Source of the DNA: Microdochium bolleyi | Taxonomy: Eukaryota > Ascomycota > Sordariomycetes > Xylariales > Microdochiaceae | NCBI GenBank assembly: GCA_001566295.1 | Contig: KQ964254.1 | Coordinates: forward strand, 434,001 to 498,000 | Direction: 5' to 3' | DNA: 64,000 nucleotides | Shown: positions 22,267-32,060 of the stretch, piece by piece | Layout of the letters: each line of letters begins with the position of its first letter | How positions within the stretch are numbered: the stretch's first letter is position 1 | Notes under the pieces: model-generated | The model's database searches: none | What the model saw: the letters and a program-made list of their open reading frames with translations, nothing else | Told to the model about the DNA's origin: nothing | Program-made: the position numbers and the translations under genes

Positions 22267-24168
22267 CTAAGCGAACCAGGCGATCGCGCGGCGCAGGACA
22301 CTTCTCTTGTCGTTCTGCTGCTGCTGCTGACCCTTGCCCGCACCGCCAGCAGCAGCGCCGCCGCCGAGGAGGTTGCCGAGACCAGCGCCGGCACCCGCGC
22401 CGTTGCCGGCTCCAGCACCAGCACCGCCGCCGAGGAGACCGCCGATAATGGCGTCGATGCCTCCAGCCGGGTTAGCAGCACCGGCACCAGCTCCGGCACC
22501 AGCGCCCTTTCCAGCACCAGCGCCGGCGCCGCCGCCGAGGAGGTTGCCAAGACCAGCACCCGCACCTGCGCCGTTGCCAGCTCCGGCACCAGCGCCACCG
22601 CCGAGAAGGCCTCCGATGATGGCGTCGATACCTCCGGCTGGGTTGGCAGCACCGGCTCCGGCACCAGCACCGGCGCCCTTCTCGGCACCAGCACCAGCTC
22701 CGGCGCCAGCGCCAGCTTCCTGACCAGCTCCGGCACCGGCTTCCTGGCCAGCGCCGTTGCCGCGACCAGCACCGTTGCCACGTCCGGCACCGTTGTTGCC
22801 ACGGCCAGCGCCGTTGCCACGACCGGCACCAGCGCCAGCACCAGCTGCGGGAGCAGCAGGCGCAGTACCGTTAGCAGCCGGAGGAGCAGCGACAGCCTCG
22901 CCCGCACCAGCACCGGCTCCGGCACCAGCACCCTTCTCAGCACCCTTCTGGGCACCGGCACCCTTCTCAGCGCCCTTCTGGGCACCAGCTCCGGGGGCAG
23001 CAGGCCCGGTTCCGTTAGCAGCCGGAGGAGCAGCGACAGCCTCGCCCGCACCAGCACCGGCTCCGGCACCAGCACCCTTCTCAGCACCCTTCTGGGCACC
23101 GGCACCCTTCTCAGCGCCCTTTTGAGCACCAGCACCAGCCTCGGCTCCGGCACCGGCTTCGGCTCCGGCACCAGCTTCTTGACCGGCACCGTTACCGCGT
23201 CCGGCACCCTTCTGGGCACCCTTCTGGGCTCCAGCGCCAGCCTCGGCTCCAGCACCGGCACCAGCCTCAGCGCCAGCTTCTTGGCCAGCACCGTTACCGC
23301 GGCCGGCACCGTTACGACCACGGCCGGCGTTGTTGTTGTTGTCGTCGTCATTGTCCGACTCGTTGTCATCGTCGGCATTGTTGTTGCCACGACCGTTGCC
23401 GTTGCCACGGCCAGCACCGTTTCCGCGGCCCGCTCCGGCACCAGCCTCAGGAGCAGCCGAGGGAGCAGCAGCCGGAGGCTCAGCCGCGGGAGGAGCAGCA
23501 GCATCGGGGACGACGACAACGTTGCCCGCACCAGCGCCGGCCTCGGCACCAGCAGCGGGAGCAGTGGCGTTACCAGCGGCAGGAGGGGCGGGGGGAGCAG
23601 CTGCGGCACCGCCACGACCGGCACCACCGCGGCCACCACGGCCAGCGGCAGCACCTCCGCGACCAGCACCAGCTGCGGGAGCTGCCGGGGCGGTAGCGTT
23701 ACCAGCAGCAGGAGGAGCAGGAGGAGCAGCTGCGGCACCGCCACGGCCTGCGCCGGCACGGCCACCTCGGGCACCAGCAGCAGCACCGCCACGGCCACGA
23801 CCGGCACCACGACCGGGCGCAGCTGGAGCCGTCGCATTACCGGCCGGGGCGGGAGGGGGCGGGAGGGCACTGCCCGGAGCAGGAGGCGCGGGAGGAGCGG
23901 CACTACCGGCCGGGGGCGCAGGTGCAGCGGGAGGGGCAGCGGGAGGGGCAGCTGCAGCAGGAGGAGCAGCCGCAGCAGGAGCCGCAGATTCGAGAACGGC
24001 ACCAAGCTCTCCTCTCTTCCTGTTATCCTCCATGGTGGACCGGATGTCAAGGTCGGAGATATGCGGGGCTCTGCGCTCCATGCCAGTGGCCGGGGCGCGA
24101 GCGGGCATGGCGGCGACGAATTGAGCGCTGGCCGCCAGGGCCAGCATGGTAGTACCGATGTTCTTCAT
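22267..24168 (-). CDS. Secreted Gly/Ala-rich silk-like repeat protein
   Basis: An intronless frame of 633 residues starting MKNIGTTMLALAASAQFVAA, a clear signal peptide with a likely cut near MPARA. Dibasic sites (ERR, DNRKR) follow early, and a third (NDKR) precedes an 11-residue tail, SVLRRAIAWFA; these look like Kex2 sites. The rest is almost wholly Gly, Ala and Pro: Pro/Ala and GRGG blocks with three GNATAP sequons (about 60-250), an Asn/Asp-rich acidic linker, a 48-residue repeat of AQKGAEKGAGAG and EAVAAPPAANGT, and a 57-residue repeat of NPAGGIDAIIGGLLGGG followed by GAGAG runs. GAGAG runs recall silk fibroin and the blocks recall elastin-like proteins, so a structural cell-wall or matrix role is inferred. 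I recognise no family. Overlapping long frames on both strands are by-products of GCN/GGN codons. Confidence 0.75.
   Translation of the reverse strand: MKNIGTTMLALAASAQFVAAMPARAPATGMERRAPHISDLDIRSTMEDNRKRGELGAVLESAAPAAAAPPAAAAPPAAPPAAPAPPAGSAAPPAPPAPGSALPPPPAPAGNATAPAAPGRGAGRGRGGAAAGARGGRAGAGRGGAAAAPPAPPAAGNATAPAAPAAGAGRGGAAAGRGGRGGAGRGGAAAAPPAPPAAGNATAPAAGAEAGAGAGNVVVVPDAAAPPAAEPPAAAPSAAPEAGAGAGRGNGAGRGNGNGRGNNNADDDNESDNDDDNNNNAGRGRNGAGRGNGAGQEAGAEAGAGAGAEAGAGAQKGAQKGAGRGNGAGQEAGAGAEAGAGAEAGAGAQKGAEKGAGAQKGAEKGAGAGAGAGAGEAVAAPPAANGTGPAAPGAGAQKGAEKGAGAQKGAEKGAGAGAGAGAGEAVAAPPAANGTAPAAPAAGAGAGAGRGNGAGRGNNGAGRGNGAGRGNGAGQEAGAGAGQEAGAGAGAGAGAEKGAGAGAGAGAANPAGGIDAIIGGLLGGGAGAGAGNGAGAGAGLGNLLGGGAGAGAGKGAGAGAGAGAANPAGGIDAIIGGLLGGGAGAGAGNGAGAGAGLGNLLGGGAAAGGAGKGQQQQQNDKRSVLRRAIAWFA
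22451..22790 (-). repeat. 171-bp tandem repeat (57-residue GIDAIIGGLLGG unit)
   Basis: The GGIDAIIGGLLGG block recurs with a period of 171 bp (the matching gcgtcgat words begin at 22451 and 22622). The copies differ at many third codon positions but encode nearly the same protein, so the repeat is kept at protein level and is not a fresh duplication. Confidence 0.8.
22861..23130 (-). repeat. 144-bp tandem repeat (48-residue AQKGAEKGA / EAVAAPP unit)
   Basis: The gacagcctcgcccgcacc word appears at 22891 and 23035, a period of 144 bp. These copies are closer to identity than the 171-bp repeat, suggesting a more recent duplication or gene conversion within the silk-like gene. Confidence 0.8.
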
Positions 24169-26756
24169 CGTGTCAAGTGAATGATGACGAAGCGAAGTGC
24201 TGAAGAGGGTTTCGTGAACGAGGATGTAACGTAAGAGCAGGGAAAGGTCCTGAAAGGATTGGGTATCTCGGAAACAGCCGTAACAGAAGATCAAGCGTGT
24301 AGGTCAGAAGGAATGTCGAGACCAGTCGATATGAAAGAAGCAGAAGTCAAGAGCGCAGCTGGGAGTATCAGGTCAGTGATGTTGTTGCCGGCTGGTGATC
24401 ATGGGAGCAACTTACCTCTCGTTGGATAAGAAAGAAAGAATAGAAACCACACCTGAGTCTAGAATGCCGAGTTGAGGATGAGGAGAGGAGAGGATAGAAC
24501 TTTGAATGTTGGAGAATCAAGCTGATATTTGAATCTTTTCCGTCACCACAACCAAAGCAGCACATCAAACATCAGATCATGGATGCTTGTGCTGGGCTGG
24601 GCATGCCCTCGCATCGCCCCTCAGGGGGCCAAGTCGATCGGTGTTTGGAGCCAAGAATAGCCCATCGTGGTGATTCCTTAGCCTGCGTGGTATATCAGGC
24701 CAGGTAGTGCAGGGTACACCGGTCAGTTGGAGATTCTGGGCGTGGAAAGCTTGCACACAAGGTACCTCGACTTCGGTGAAGGCTCCTCACGGAGGCGGTG
24801 CCAAGGCTCCACAGCGTCACGGACGACTTGGGCACGACTTGGCCAGTGTGCAAAGATGGAAAGATGCGATGAGCCCATCGCGCACATCATACACGGCACC
24901 GAGCACAGCCTCGCAGCAGGTGGCCTGTTTGAGCGTAGATCGGGGGACGGGCCCCGGTGCAGATGAGGGCTTGGCAGAACTGTGTTCTGGAAGCGGCAAA
25001 TGTTGAGAGCTGAGTCTAGATGTGTGTTTGGGAACCCGTTTCAGAGCGTCGCATGGGGAGGCCCCGAAGTTCCAAACGTACCCTGCCTGGGCTGTTAAGC
25101 TTAATCTCTGGGCCGCAGAGTGCCGATCGGAGAATTCGCGCCGGTGTTTACTGATGGCGACACTGTGTGCAGCCGCAGGATGCATGGACCCCAGAACCAA
25201 GCCCAGGGGCGGCGGCTCTGCTCTCGTGCATGGGCGTCTGGGGATGCGACAGGCATCGTTGGGAATAAGGTGGTACGGGAGGCGATCCGCGGGGGCTTGT
25301 GGCCAGGCTCAGCTCAGGGGACGGCGATGGGACCCCAGGAGGACGGCAGAGGCTCAAGGCGGCCGCGCGTCCTCTGCTGTGTATGCCGCATTGGCTGCAG
25401 GAGGCGGTCTTCAGGAGGATGGTGGTGGTGGATGTTACAGCGATGCCGGGGGTGGAGTGTCTGTGTTGCATGCTGAAGGGTTTCGCGTTTCAGACGTGGA
25501 GACCAGAACGACCTGCCCAGGTGATGGTGGCGGGCGAGGCTGGCTGTATAGCCATGGATGGACCCAGGGATGGACGGCGAGTGCCGCTCACGGGTGCCAG
25601 GCCTCGGTGACCTCACGGTCCACTCAAGGCATCGTGGGCATGGGTCGCGGTGTCGCAGCAAAACAAACGAGCGTGTGTGGGCAGACGGAGGCAGTTGAAG
25701 ATGTGTAGTATCGTGCTGGAGTAGCGCCAAACATGGACCCCGGTCCTGGGGCCAGGTCTGACGCCGGCTTCCAGGAAGTCGTTGGATTGTGAAATGTGAG
25801 CAGTCCGTACCGTAGCTCGCATACGGATCCCAATACATAGACGAGCTTGGAGATTGAAGCTGTCGTTTGGAAGGCGCGTCGTGCCTGCGCAGTGAATCAA
25901 GAGCAACGGTACTCATGTCCCCCGTCAGACCAGTCAAGTACATGTTAGTCGTCATCGGCTATGGTCATCATGGGGCATCCAGCCCAAATGCCAGCCAACA
26001 CTTTAGAGTTGTGCAATGCGCAGCAGTCATGGTCGTTCTCGAGGATTTTCTTTGTTCGAGGTTGTCATATTGAAAGAAACTGCTGCAACTTTGCCGTTGT
26101 GAAGCCCAGGCCGAGCCCGTCGAGGCCCGTCTCCTACTTTGAAGCTTGGAGAGATGTGGAGACTTCGAGCTCAGGGCTTACATAATCGCCCCTCCGCTGT
26201 CGCTCCCAGGCAGAGCAACAGACTTCCAGGTTGTTCGAAATGGCAGCGACGTCATTGGCCAGGCAGGACCGGCTCAGGGCGGCGCGACTCGGCGAAGCGG
26301 CGCAAAAGCTCGCCGGAAGTCGCAGAGCTCGGCATCTGACGGCCCTTGTGTACCCGCTTATCCGCCCGCGCTGCCACACAAGCACAAGTACCTCGGCCAT
26401 TGGCACCACACGACGACATCCAGAATTCATTCGGGCCATTGGCGCATGTCATCACCACCCTGCTTTGTGCTTGTGCACGCCTGGCTTCCATTTGGATTTG
26501 ACTTTTGGCTCGACCCTCTGAGATTCCTTGCGATACTCTGCAGCCAGTGGCTTATCACACAAGCTGCGGCATCTCGCTGGGTAGGGAACTTCGGATACTT
26601 GCTCTCGGTCCGGTCCCAAATCCTGGAGAAGGCCTGCCCGTGTCCCACCTCCGCGCCGGTCACGATCCCCATTCTTTTTTAGTCCCACGAGCACCCTCGG
26701 CGCCTTTTCAACTGCGCAACTGCTTCCTCGTCACCCGCCAGGTCGAATTGCCAACC
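24169..26756. other. Divergent spacer (silk-like gene / ETF-QO)
   Basis: About 2.6 kb without a supported gene. Frames of 213-228 codons around 25.0-26.0 kb lie opposite each other and lack domains. The left end holds the silk-like gene's leader, with a candidate 57-nt leader intron listed separately. The right end (about 26600-26756) is the ETF-QO leader. Confidence 0.55.
24359..24415 (-). other. Candidate intron in the 5' leader of the silk-like gene
   Basis: On the minus strand a GTAAGT donor (complement of 24410-24415), a CACTGAC branch sequence and a CCCAG acceptor (complement ending at 24359) define a 57-nt intron of typical fungal size, about 190 nt upstream of the ATG. Splicing is inferred. 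Confidence 0.4.
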
Positions 26757-28805
26757 ATGTCGGCTGCTTCTGCGCCCCTCCAGACTCTCGCCCGCCACAG
26801 CGCGCGGCCTCTGCGCTCCCGCATCGCCCGCACAGCCTGTGCCGCCTCGTACTCGACCACGCCCCGCCGGACGACTCTACCCGCACGCGCCACGGTTATT
26901 GCCTCTGTTCCGGCTCGAGCCACAGTCCGCCACATCAGCACGACACCCTCCCGACGTCTCGCGAGTGTCGACGACAGCTTCGATCCCAAGACGATCGAGC
27001 GGGAGAGCGACGAGGTAGATGTCTGCATCATCGGCGGAGGTAAGCAGGGATTTGGCACACACCAGCCATACATGGCGGCAAGGTCATGGCTAACACCTAC
27101 CCGCTCTTCTTTCCCGCAGGTCCTGCTGGCCTCAGTGCAGCCATTCGGCTGAAGCAGATTGCCAACGAGTCAGGCAATGAGGACTTTCGGGTATTGCTCC
27201 TCGAGAAGGCCGGCGAGATCGGTGCGCACATCCTGTCCGGCGCGGTAATACAGCCGACCTCGGTTGAAGAACTGTTCCCCGACTGGCTCGACGAGAGCAA
27301 CGAGAACCGCTTCGAACATGCGACGCCAGCAGGCACCGACAAGATGAGGTTCCTGACCAAGGGCATGTCCATTCCTCTGCCTGCGCCCCCGCAGATGAAC
27401 AACCATGGCAACTACATTGTCAGCCTGAACCAGTTCACCAAATGGCTCGGCGAGCGCGCCGAGGAGCTCGGTGTCGAGGTTTACCCAGGTTTCGCAGCTT
27501 CCGAGATTCTGTACAAGCCAGATGGCTCCGTCAAGGGTGTAGCCACCAACGATCTCGGCATCAGCAGGGAAGGGAAGCCCAAGGACAGCTTTGAGCGCGG
27601 TATGGAATTCCATGCTCGCGTGACCCTCTTTGGTGAGGGTTGCCACGGCAGCTTAACCAAGCAGGTGATCAAGAAGTTTGATCTGAGGAGCGACAGCCAG
27701 CACCAGACGTACGGTCTTGGTGTCAAGGAGGTGTGGGAGGTGCAGCCCGAGAAGTTCCGTAAGGGCGAGATTGTCCACTCGATGGGATATCCTTTGCCTT
27801 CAGATACCTACGGTGGTGCTTGGATGTACCACTTTGGAGACAACCTGGTCAGCATCGGTCTGGTGACGGCACTCGACTACCCGAACCCGTGGCTGTCGCC
27901 CTACGGCGAGTTTCAGAAGCTGAAGCAGCACCCGCTCTACAAGGAAGTATTGGAGGGCGGTAAATGTATCTCATACGGAGCTAGAGCGCTGGTGGAAGGC
28001 GGCTTCCAGTCAATACCGAAGGTAGCCTTCCCTGGCGGTGCGCTGATCGGCGACTCTGCCGGTTTTGTCAACCTACCCAAGATCAAGGGCACGCACAACG
28101 CCATGAAGTCGGGCATGCTGGCCGCCGAGGCAGCCTGGGATGCGCTGAGCGAGGAAGACGAAGGCTCCGTCTTCCTTTACGATTACGAGGAGAAGCTGCG
28201 CAAGTCGAGCATCTGGAAGGAGCTCAAGGAGGTACGCAACATGCGCCCCTCGTTCCACAACCCGCTGGGCCTGTACGGCGGCATCATGTACTCGGGTCTC
28301 GAGGCCTTCATCTTCAAGGGCCGCGTTCCCTGGACGCTCAAGCACAAGACGACCGACCACGGCGCGACCAAGTCCGCCGACTCGTGCAAAAAGATCGAGT
28401 ACCCCAAGCCCGATGGCAAGATCAGCTTCGACATCCTGACGAGTGTCTCGCGGACGGGCACCAACCATGAGGAGGACCAGCCGGTCCACCTGCAGGTGAA
28501 GGACTGGGATGCGCACACGCAGGAGACATGGCCCAAGTTCAAGGGCGTCGAGAACCGGTTCTGCCCGGCTGGCGTCTACGAGTACGTCGAGGACGACTCC
28601 AAGCCGCACGGCGTGCGGTTCCAGATCAACGCGCAGAAGTAAGTTCACGCCGGGGTTTCCACGGTTCAGGTCGTTATCATAGGGCCTTCAGCTAACACCT
28701 CGCAGCTGCATCCACTGCAAGACGTGCGACATCAAAGCTCCCAACCAGGACATCAACTGGTCGGTGCCCCAGGGTGGCGAGGGTCCCAAGTACTACATGA
28801 CATAA
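26757..28805 (+). CDS. Electron transfer flavoprotein-ubiquinone oxidoreductase (mitochondrial)
   Basis: Exons 26757-27039, 27120-28638 and 28706-28805 give 633 residues, the family length. The first 80 or so residues are rich in Arg, Ser, Ala and Thr without acidic runs, a mitochondrial presequence. The FAD-binding IIGGGPAGLSAA spans the first intron. The C-terminal 4Fe-4S cluster ligands are Cys576 (FCPAGVYEY) and Cys602, Cys605 and Cys608 (NCIHCKTCDIK), the last three completed by the short third exon; this fixes the second intron. The enzyme is a monotopic inner-membrane protein that passes electrons from ETF, fed by fatty-acyl-CoA, branched-chain and sarcosine/dimethylglycine dehydrogenases, to ubiquinone. 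It is convergent with the N-demethylase-like gene, the stop codons being 267 bp apart. Confidence 0.95.
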
Positions 28806-29072
28806 AAGACAGTGTCACTGATCAATGAGTCTTGTACCTTGTGTATTGAATAAGTGCCGCAAAACATGGCGGACGCGTTTCTGAGGACGGCCACTTCGAC
28901 AGTATATAGGTCATAAAATAAAATCATTCTCTGCCAGGTGGCCTTCAGTTCTGTTGTGCATTTACCCCGTGCTATGTCACGTATACAGCCGATTCATGTT
29001 CTCGATTACCTCCCGGCGATTCTCACCATACACGAGACGAAGCTCATCTGATACTCGCCGTCATCGTCGTAT

Positions 29073-31174
29073 TCAGAATCCCTGCTGCCGGTGCCACTTC
29101 TCCTCCCACCCCGGAAACCACGGGCTCTCCTCGAGCGTCTTGGGCTCCCACTCCCCGTCCTCCTCCTCCCCCGCGCCTTCCCTATCCTTGACCCAAAGCC
29201 CTTTCTCGACCTGCTCCCGATCATACCCCTCGAGCAGCGGCACGACGACGTGCTCGACATGCCACGTGTCCTTGTACCGCATGATCTCGCGCTTTCCGTG
29301 CCTCAGCACGTGCGCGCACAGGCCCGGCACGCCGGGCTCGTCGCGGAACTCGGTGACGGGCGTGAACAGCGCCTTGAAGTTGAACACGATCGACCCGGAC
29401 AGGGGCAGCCGGCGGAGCGTCTGCCAGTCCACGCGCAGGTTGATCTCGGACGGCGTGAGGGTGGGGCACTGCGACTGCCGCAGGAGCAGGTGTGGGTGGC
29501 CGGGTGGCAGATAGAGCGGCTCCGAGACCTCGAGACCCCAGGAGCCGCGCTGGATTGGTTTGGATGTGGGCATCTTGGAGAAGAAGCTGGGGGGCAAGCA
29601 AATTGATAAAATAGGAGTGTTAGCGTGGTTTGGTTTGTGACGATGTTTGCCGTTCTAGAGACAATACTAAAAAGGATATTGAAACCCAAAAAAGAAAGGA
29701 GACAGAAACCCGATTTGATTGCCCTGTATTGACTCAGTGTGCGAGGTCCATAGGAAAAATTCCATGGGGTGGATGAGAAAAGAAAAGTAATTGGCAGCAG
29801 ATATGTATAACTAAACAATAATGAAACCAAGAGTGAAAAGACAATAACCAGCGAGAACGGGAGGTGCTGATTATATTCATGTGGTAGAGTGCAAAAGTGG
29901 TACAGAAATAGAATAAAATGAAGGAGAGTGCAAAGAAAATGAAAAAAATGATTAGAAAGAAAAATAAAAACAAATCTTAAGCAGAAGAACACATACCGGT
30001 CCATGCTGAAGGCCATCTTCTCTTTATAATCCGGCACGATCTTGTGAATCTCGTCGAGCCGCAGGCCAATCTTGGTCGCCACGTTCCACCCGAGCGACGA
30101 GCAGATGACGCCCGCGCGGAAGTGGTAGTAGCCCGTCTCCGGGTCGCGCAGCGTCATCGCGAAGTCCTCGGGGACGTTGTTCAGCAGCACGTGCAGCGGC
30201 TCCACGGCCTCGACGTCCGGGTCGCTGCTGCTCAGGACGGTCGTGGTGCCGAGGATCCTGTTGTGCAGCGTCGTTGTCGTCGTCGTCGTCGTCGTCGTCG
30301 TCTTGCCCTCTGCCCCGTGCAGCGAAAAGTACTGCGGGTACCGCGCGCAGAGGAACTGCACGACCATCTCCATGAGCTCCTTGCACGCGAGCTCCGAGCC
30401 GGGCAGGGCCTGCAGGACGTCGGGCCCGTGGTCGCGGTAGAGCTGCTGCCGCTGCGCGATGCGCGACTTGTACGTGCTCTCGAGCTCGAGCCACCAGTCC
30501 GTGTCGAGTTTGGTGAGGGCTGTGTAAGAGAACAAAAAAGAGAAAATCGTATGTCAGGATTATTGTGCCAAGGGGATGCCTCCTCAAAATATACGGCAGT
30601 TTTGATGGAAAGACTTACACATGGTCTGGTGATACCCCCACCTGAACGGCCGATACGGCCTCGGCTTCGCCCGGTCGATATCAAACTCGCGGTACGCCTG
30701 CGGCAGGGGAACCCCGGAGAGGCCCGCGTAGTCTGGGAAGTCTCCCAGGGCCTTGATCTCGCGGACCGAGAACCCGGTGTACGAGTACCTGGAGTCGCCG
30801 GATGTCCTGTAGTCCTCGTCCATGCGGAGCAGGGACTGCTGGAAGGTCTCCTCGCTGCAAGACGACGCTGGGTCCCCGAGGGCGGCTTGCTGGGTTGCCG
30901 GGAGGTGCTTGCGGAGCTGGACGAGCTGTTCCCGCTGGGAAGGAGGGAAGGTTGTCTTGAGGTTCGCGGCAGTTGAGGATGCTGTTGGCGGTTTGTCCGC
31001 GGAGGGAGCCAGTGGTTGTTTCTCGACATTGGGTGTTGTAGGTCGTGACACTGATGCGCGGCGGATACCGAGCCTACTCAGGAGGTCTTGTCCTGTCGCC
31101 TTGCTGAGGCCGAGGAAAGTTGCGATGCAGAACAGCAGGCCGACTGCAGGCCAGAACATTGCGCTCGAAGTCAT
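29073..31174 (-). CDS. DUF3445 / heme-dependent oxidative N-demethylase-like protein
   Basis: Exons 30619-31174, 29997-30519 and 29073-29586 keep frame and give 530 residues. The start (MTSSAMFWPAVGLLFCIATF) opens an N-terminal membrane anchor, followed by a Pro/Ser-rich linker and then the DUF3445 core: PYRPFRWGYHQTM, LDTDWWLELE, HVLLNNVPEDFAM, GVICSSLGW, KIGLRLDEIHK, and near the end NLRVDWQTLRRLPLSGSIVF. Bacterial relatives are the alpha subunit of heme-dependent oxidative N-demethylase, which releases formaldehyde from secondary amines; fungal members are uncharacterised and often mislabelled as mannosyltransferases. Function is therefore inferred from family. Residues near 258-268 are a run of Thr encoded by a GAC/GTC-type microsatellite. 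The second intron is 410 nt and AT-rich, far longer than its neighbours. Confidence 0.82.
29587..29996 (-). other. Long AT-rich intron in the DUF3445 gene
   Basis: The intron runs from a GTATGT donor (complement of 29991-29996) to a CCCCAG acceptor (complement ending 29587). At 410 nt it is four to seven times longer than most other introns here, and it is visibly rich in A and T against GC-rich exons. Confidence 0.7.
30271..30303 (-). repeat. Trinucleotide microsatellite encoding poly-threonine
   Basis: A run of about eleven identical triplets (GTC on the plus strand, GAC shifted to ACG/ACA in the coding frame) encodes consecutive Thr in the DUF3445 protein. It should be length-variable between strains. 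Confidence 0.8.
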
Positions 31175-32060
31175 ACTGGCTGATGTCCACACGCCCGCGC
31201 TCCGAGCATGCTCTGTTCCGAGGTAGGTTTCCGGGACGGTGAGCCTGGCCGTCTGCTATAAGCACCGGGGATAAGACCAGTTGTTCTAATAATATAGGGC
31301 GGATAAGTCGCGATGGGTCGGAACTGTTCTGCAAAGTATCGCACGAGAAGTCAACAGGAAGAGCATGCGTGATCTCAAAGCTGACTTGGAGAGAAGTGAC
31401 GACAGTCGTTCGAGACAATGTCCACACAAGAGTTGTCAGAAGTGCATTAGGGTATATTAAGGTAGTTTGTATTCATTGATAACATGAGGGGTATGGCCGG
31501 CAGTCACGAGGCAACATTACCCTCAGTATCACTGTCTAATACCACGCACGAATTAAGCTCGAGAGTAGCACGCTGTTGCACTGCTCATGGCGTTGGTCGC
31601 CCCCGCGTTTCCCCAAAACCGCTGATAGCGAAGCATCTCCAACTCCGGCTACGACAACCTAATCGGGAATGCCCAGCCAGTGGCCGTCCACCACGTACTG
31701 ATAAGCCAGCAAGCGCAGCTCGGTCCAGATACGGCATCACCAGTGTCGACGATTTTGAAACGGAAACATTTATGCAACTTATTGATGGGTAGCACATCCA
31801 CACAAAGCTTTGGTTGCCCTCGCAATTTTTGGCAATCTGCTCTGTCAAGGCTGTCCAATCACCAGGCTGCTCTAGAAAATGTTTCTTAATGTCTTCTGAC
31901 ACGATCTAGCTATGATAGAAATGCAACCATGGCATGTGAGGAAAGGGTATAGGAGAAAGCAACAACCCGCACCAACGTTAGCCCCCATCTTGGAACCAAC
32001 CGACAATAACAAGCTTCACCATGCCTCTGCACGCCCCTTTGATCAAAGCCAAAGAACTGC
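31175..32060. other. Spacer: DUF3445 promoter and MFS 3' end
   Basis: I see no coding exon in this spacer. The right end should contain the polyadenylation region of the MFS transporter, and the left end the promoter of the DUF3445 gene. Confidence 0.55.

Noticed and set aside
22334..23300. Regular repeats resembling a CRISPR array
   Set aside because: The periods of 171 and 144 bp are coding repeats in multiples of three inside a eukaryotic secreted-protein gene, with no spacer structure.
23122..24180. Long frames of 264-352 codons on the plus strand, and a 598-codon frame on the minus strand, over the silk-like gene
   Set aside because: They arise because Gly/Ala/Pro codons (GCN, GGN, CCN) lack stops in other frames. 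Only the chosen frame has a signal peptide and coherent repeats.
25022..25955. Opposed frames of 228 and 213 codons
   Set aside because: Both read low-complexity chance sequence with no domain, and each explains away the other.
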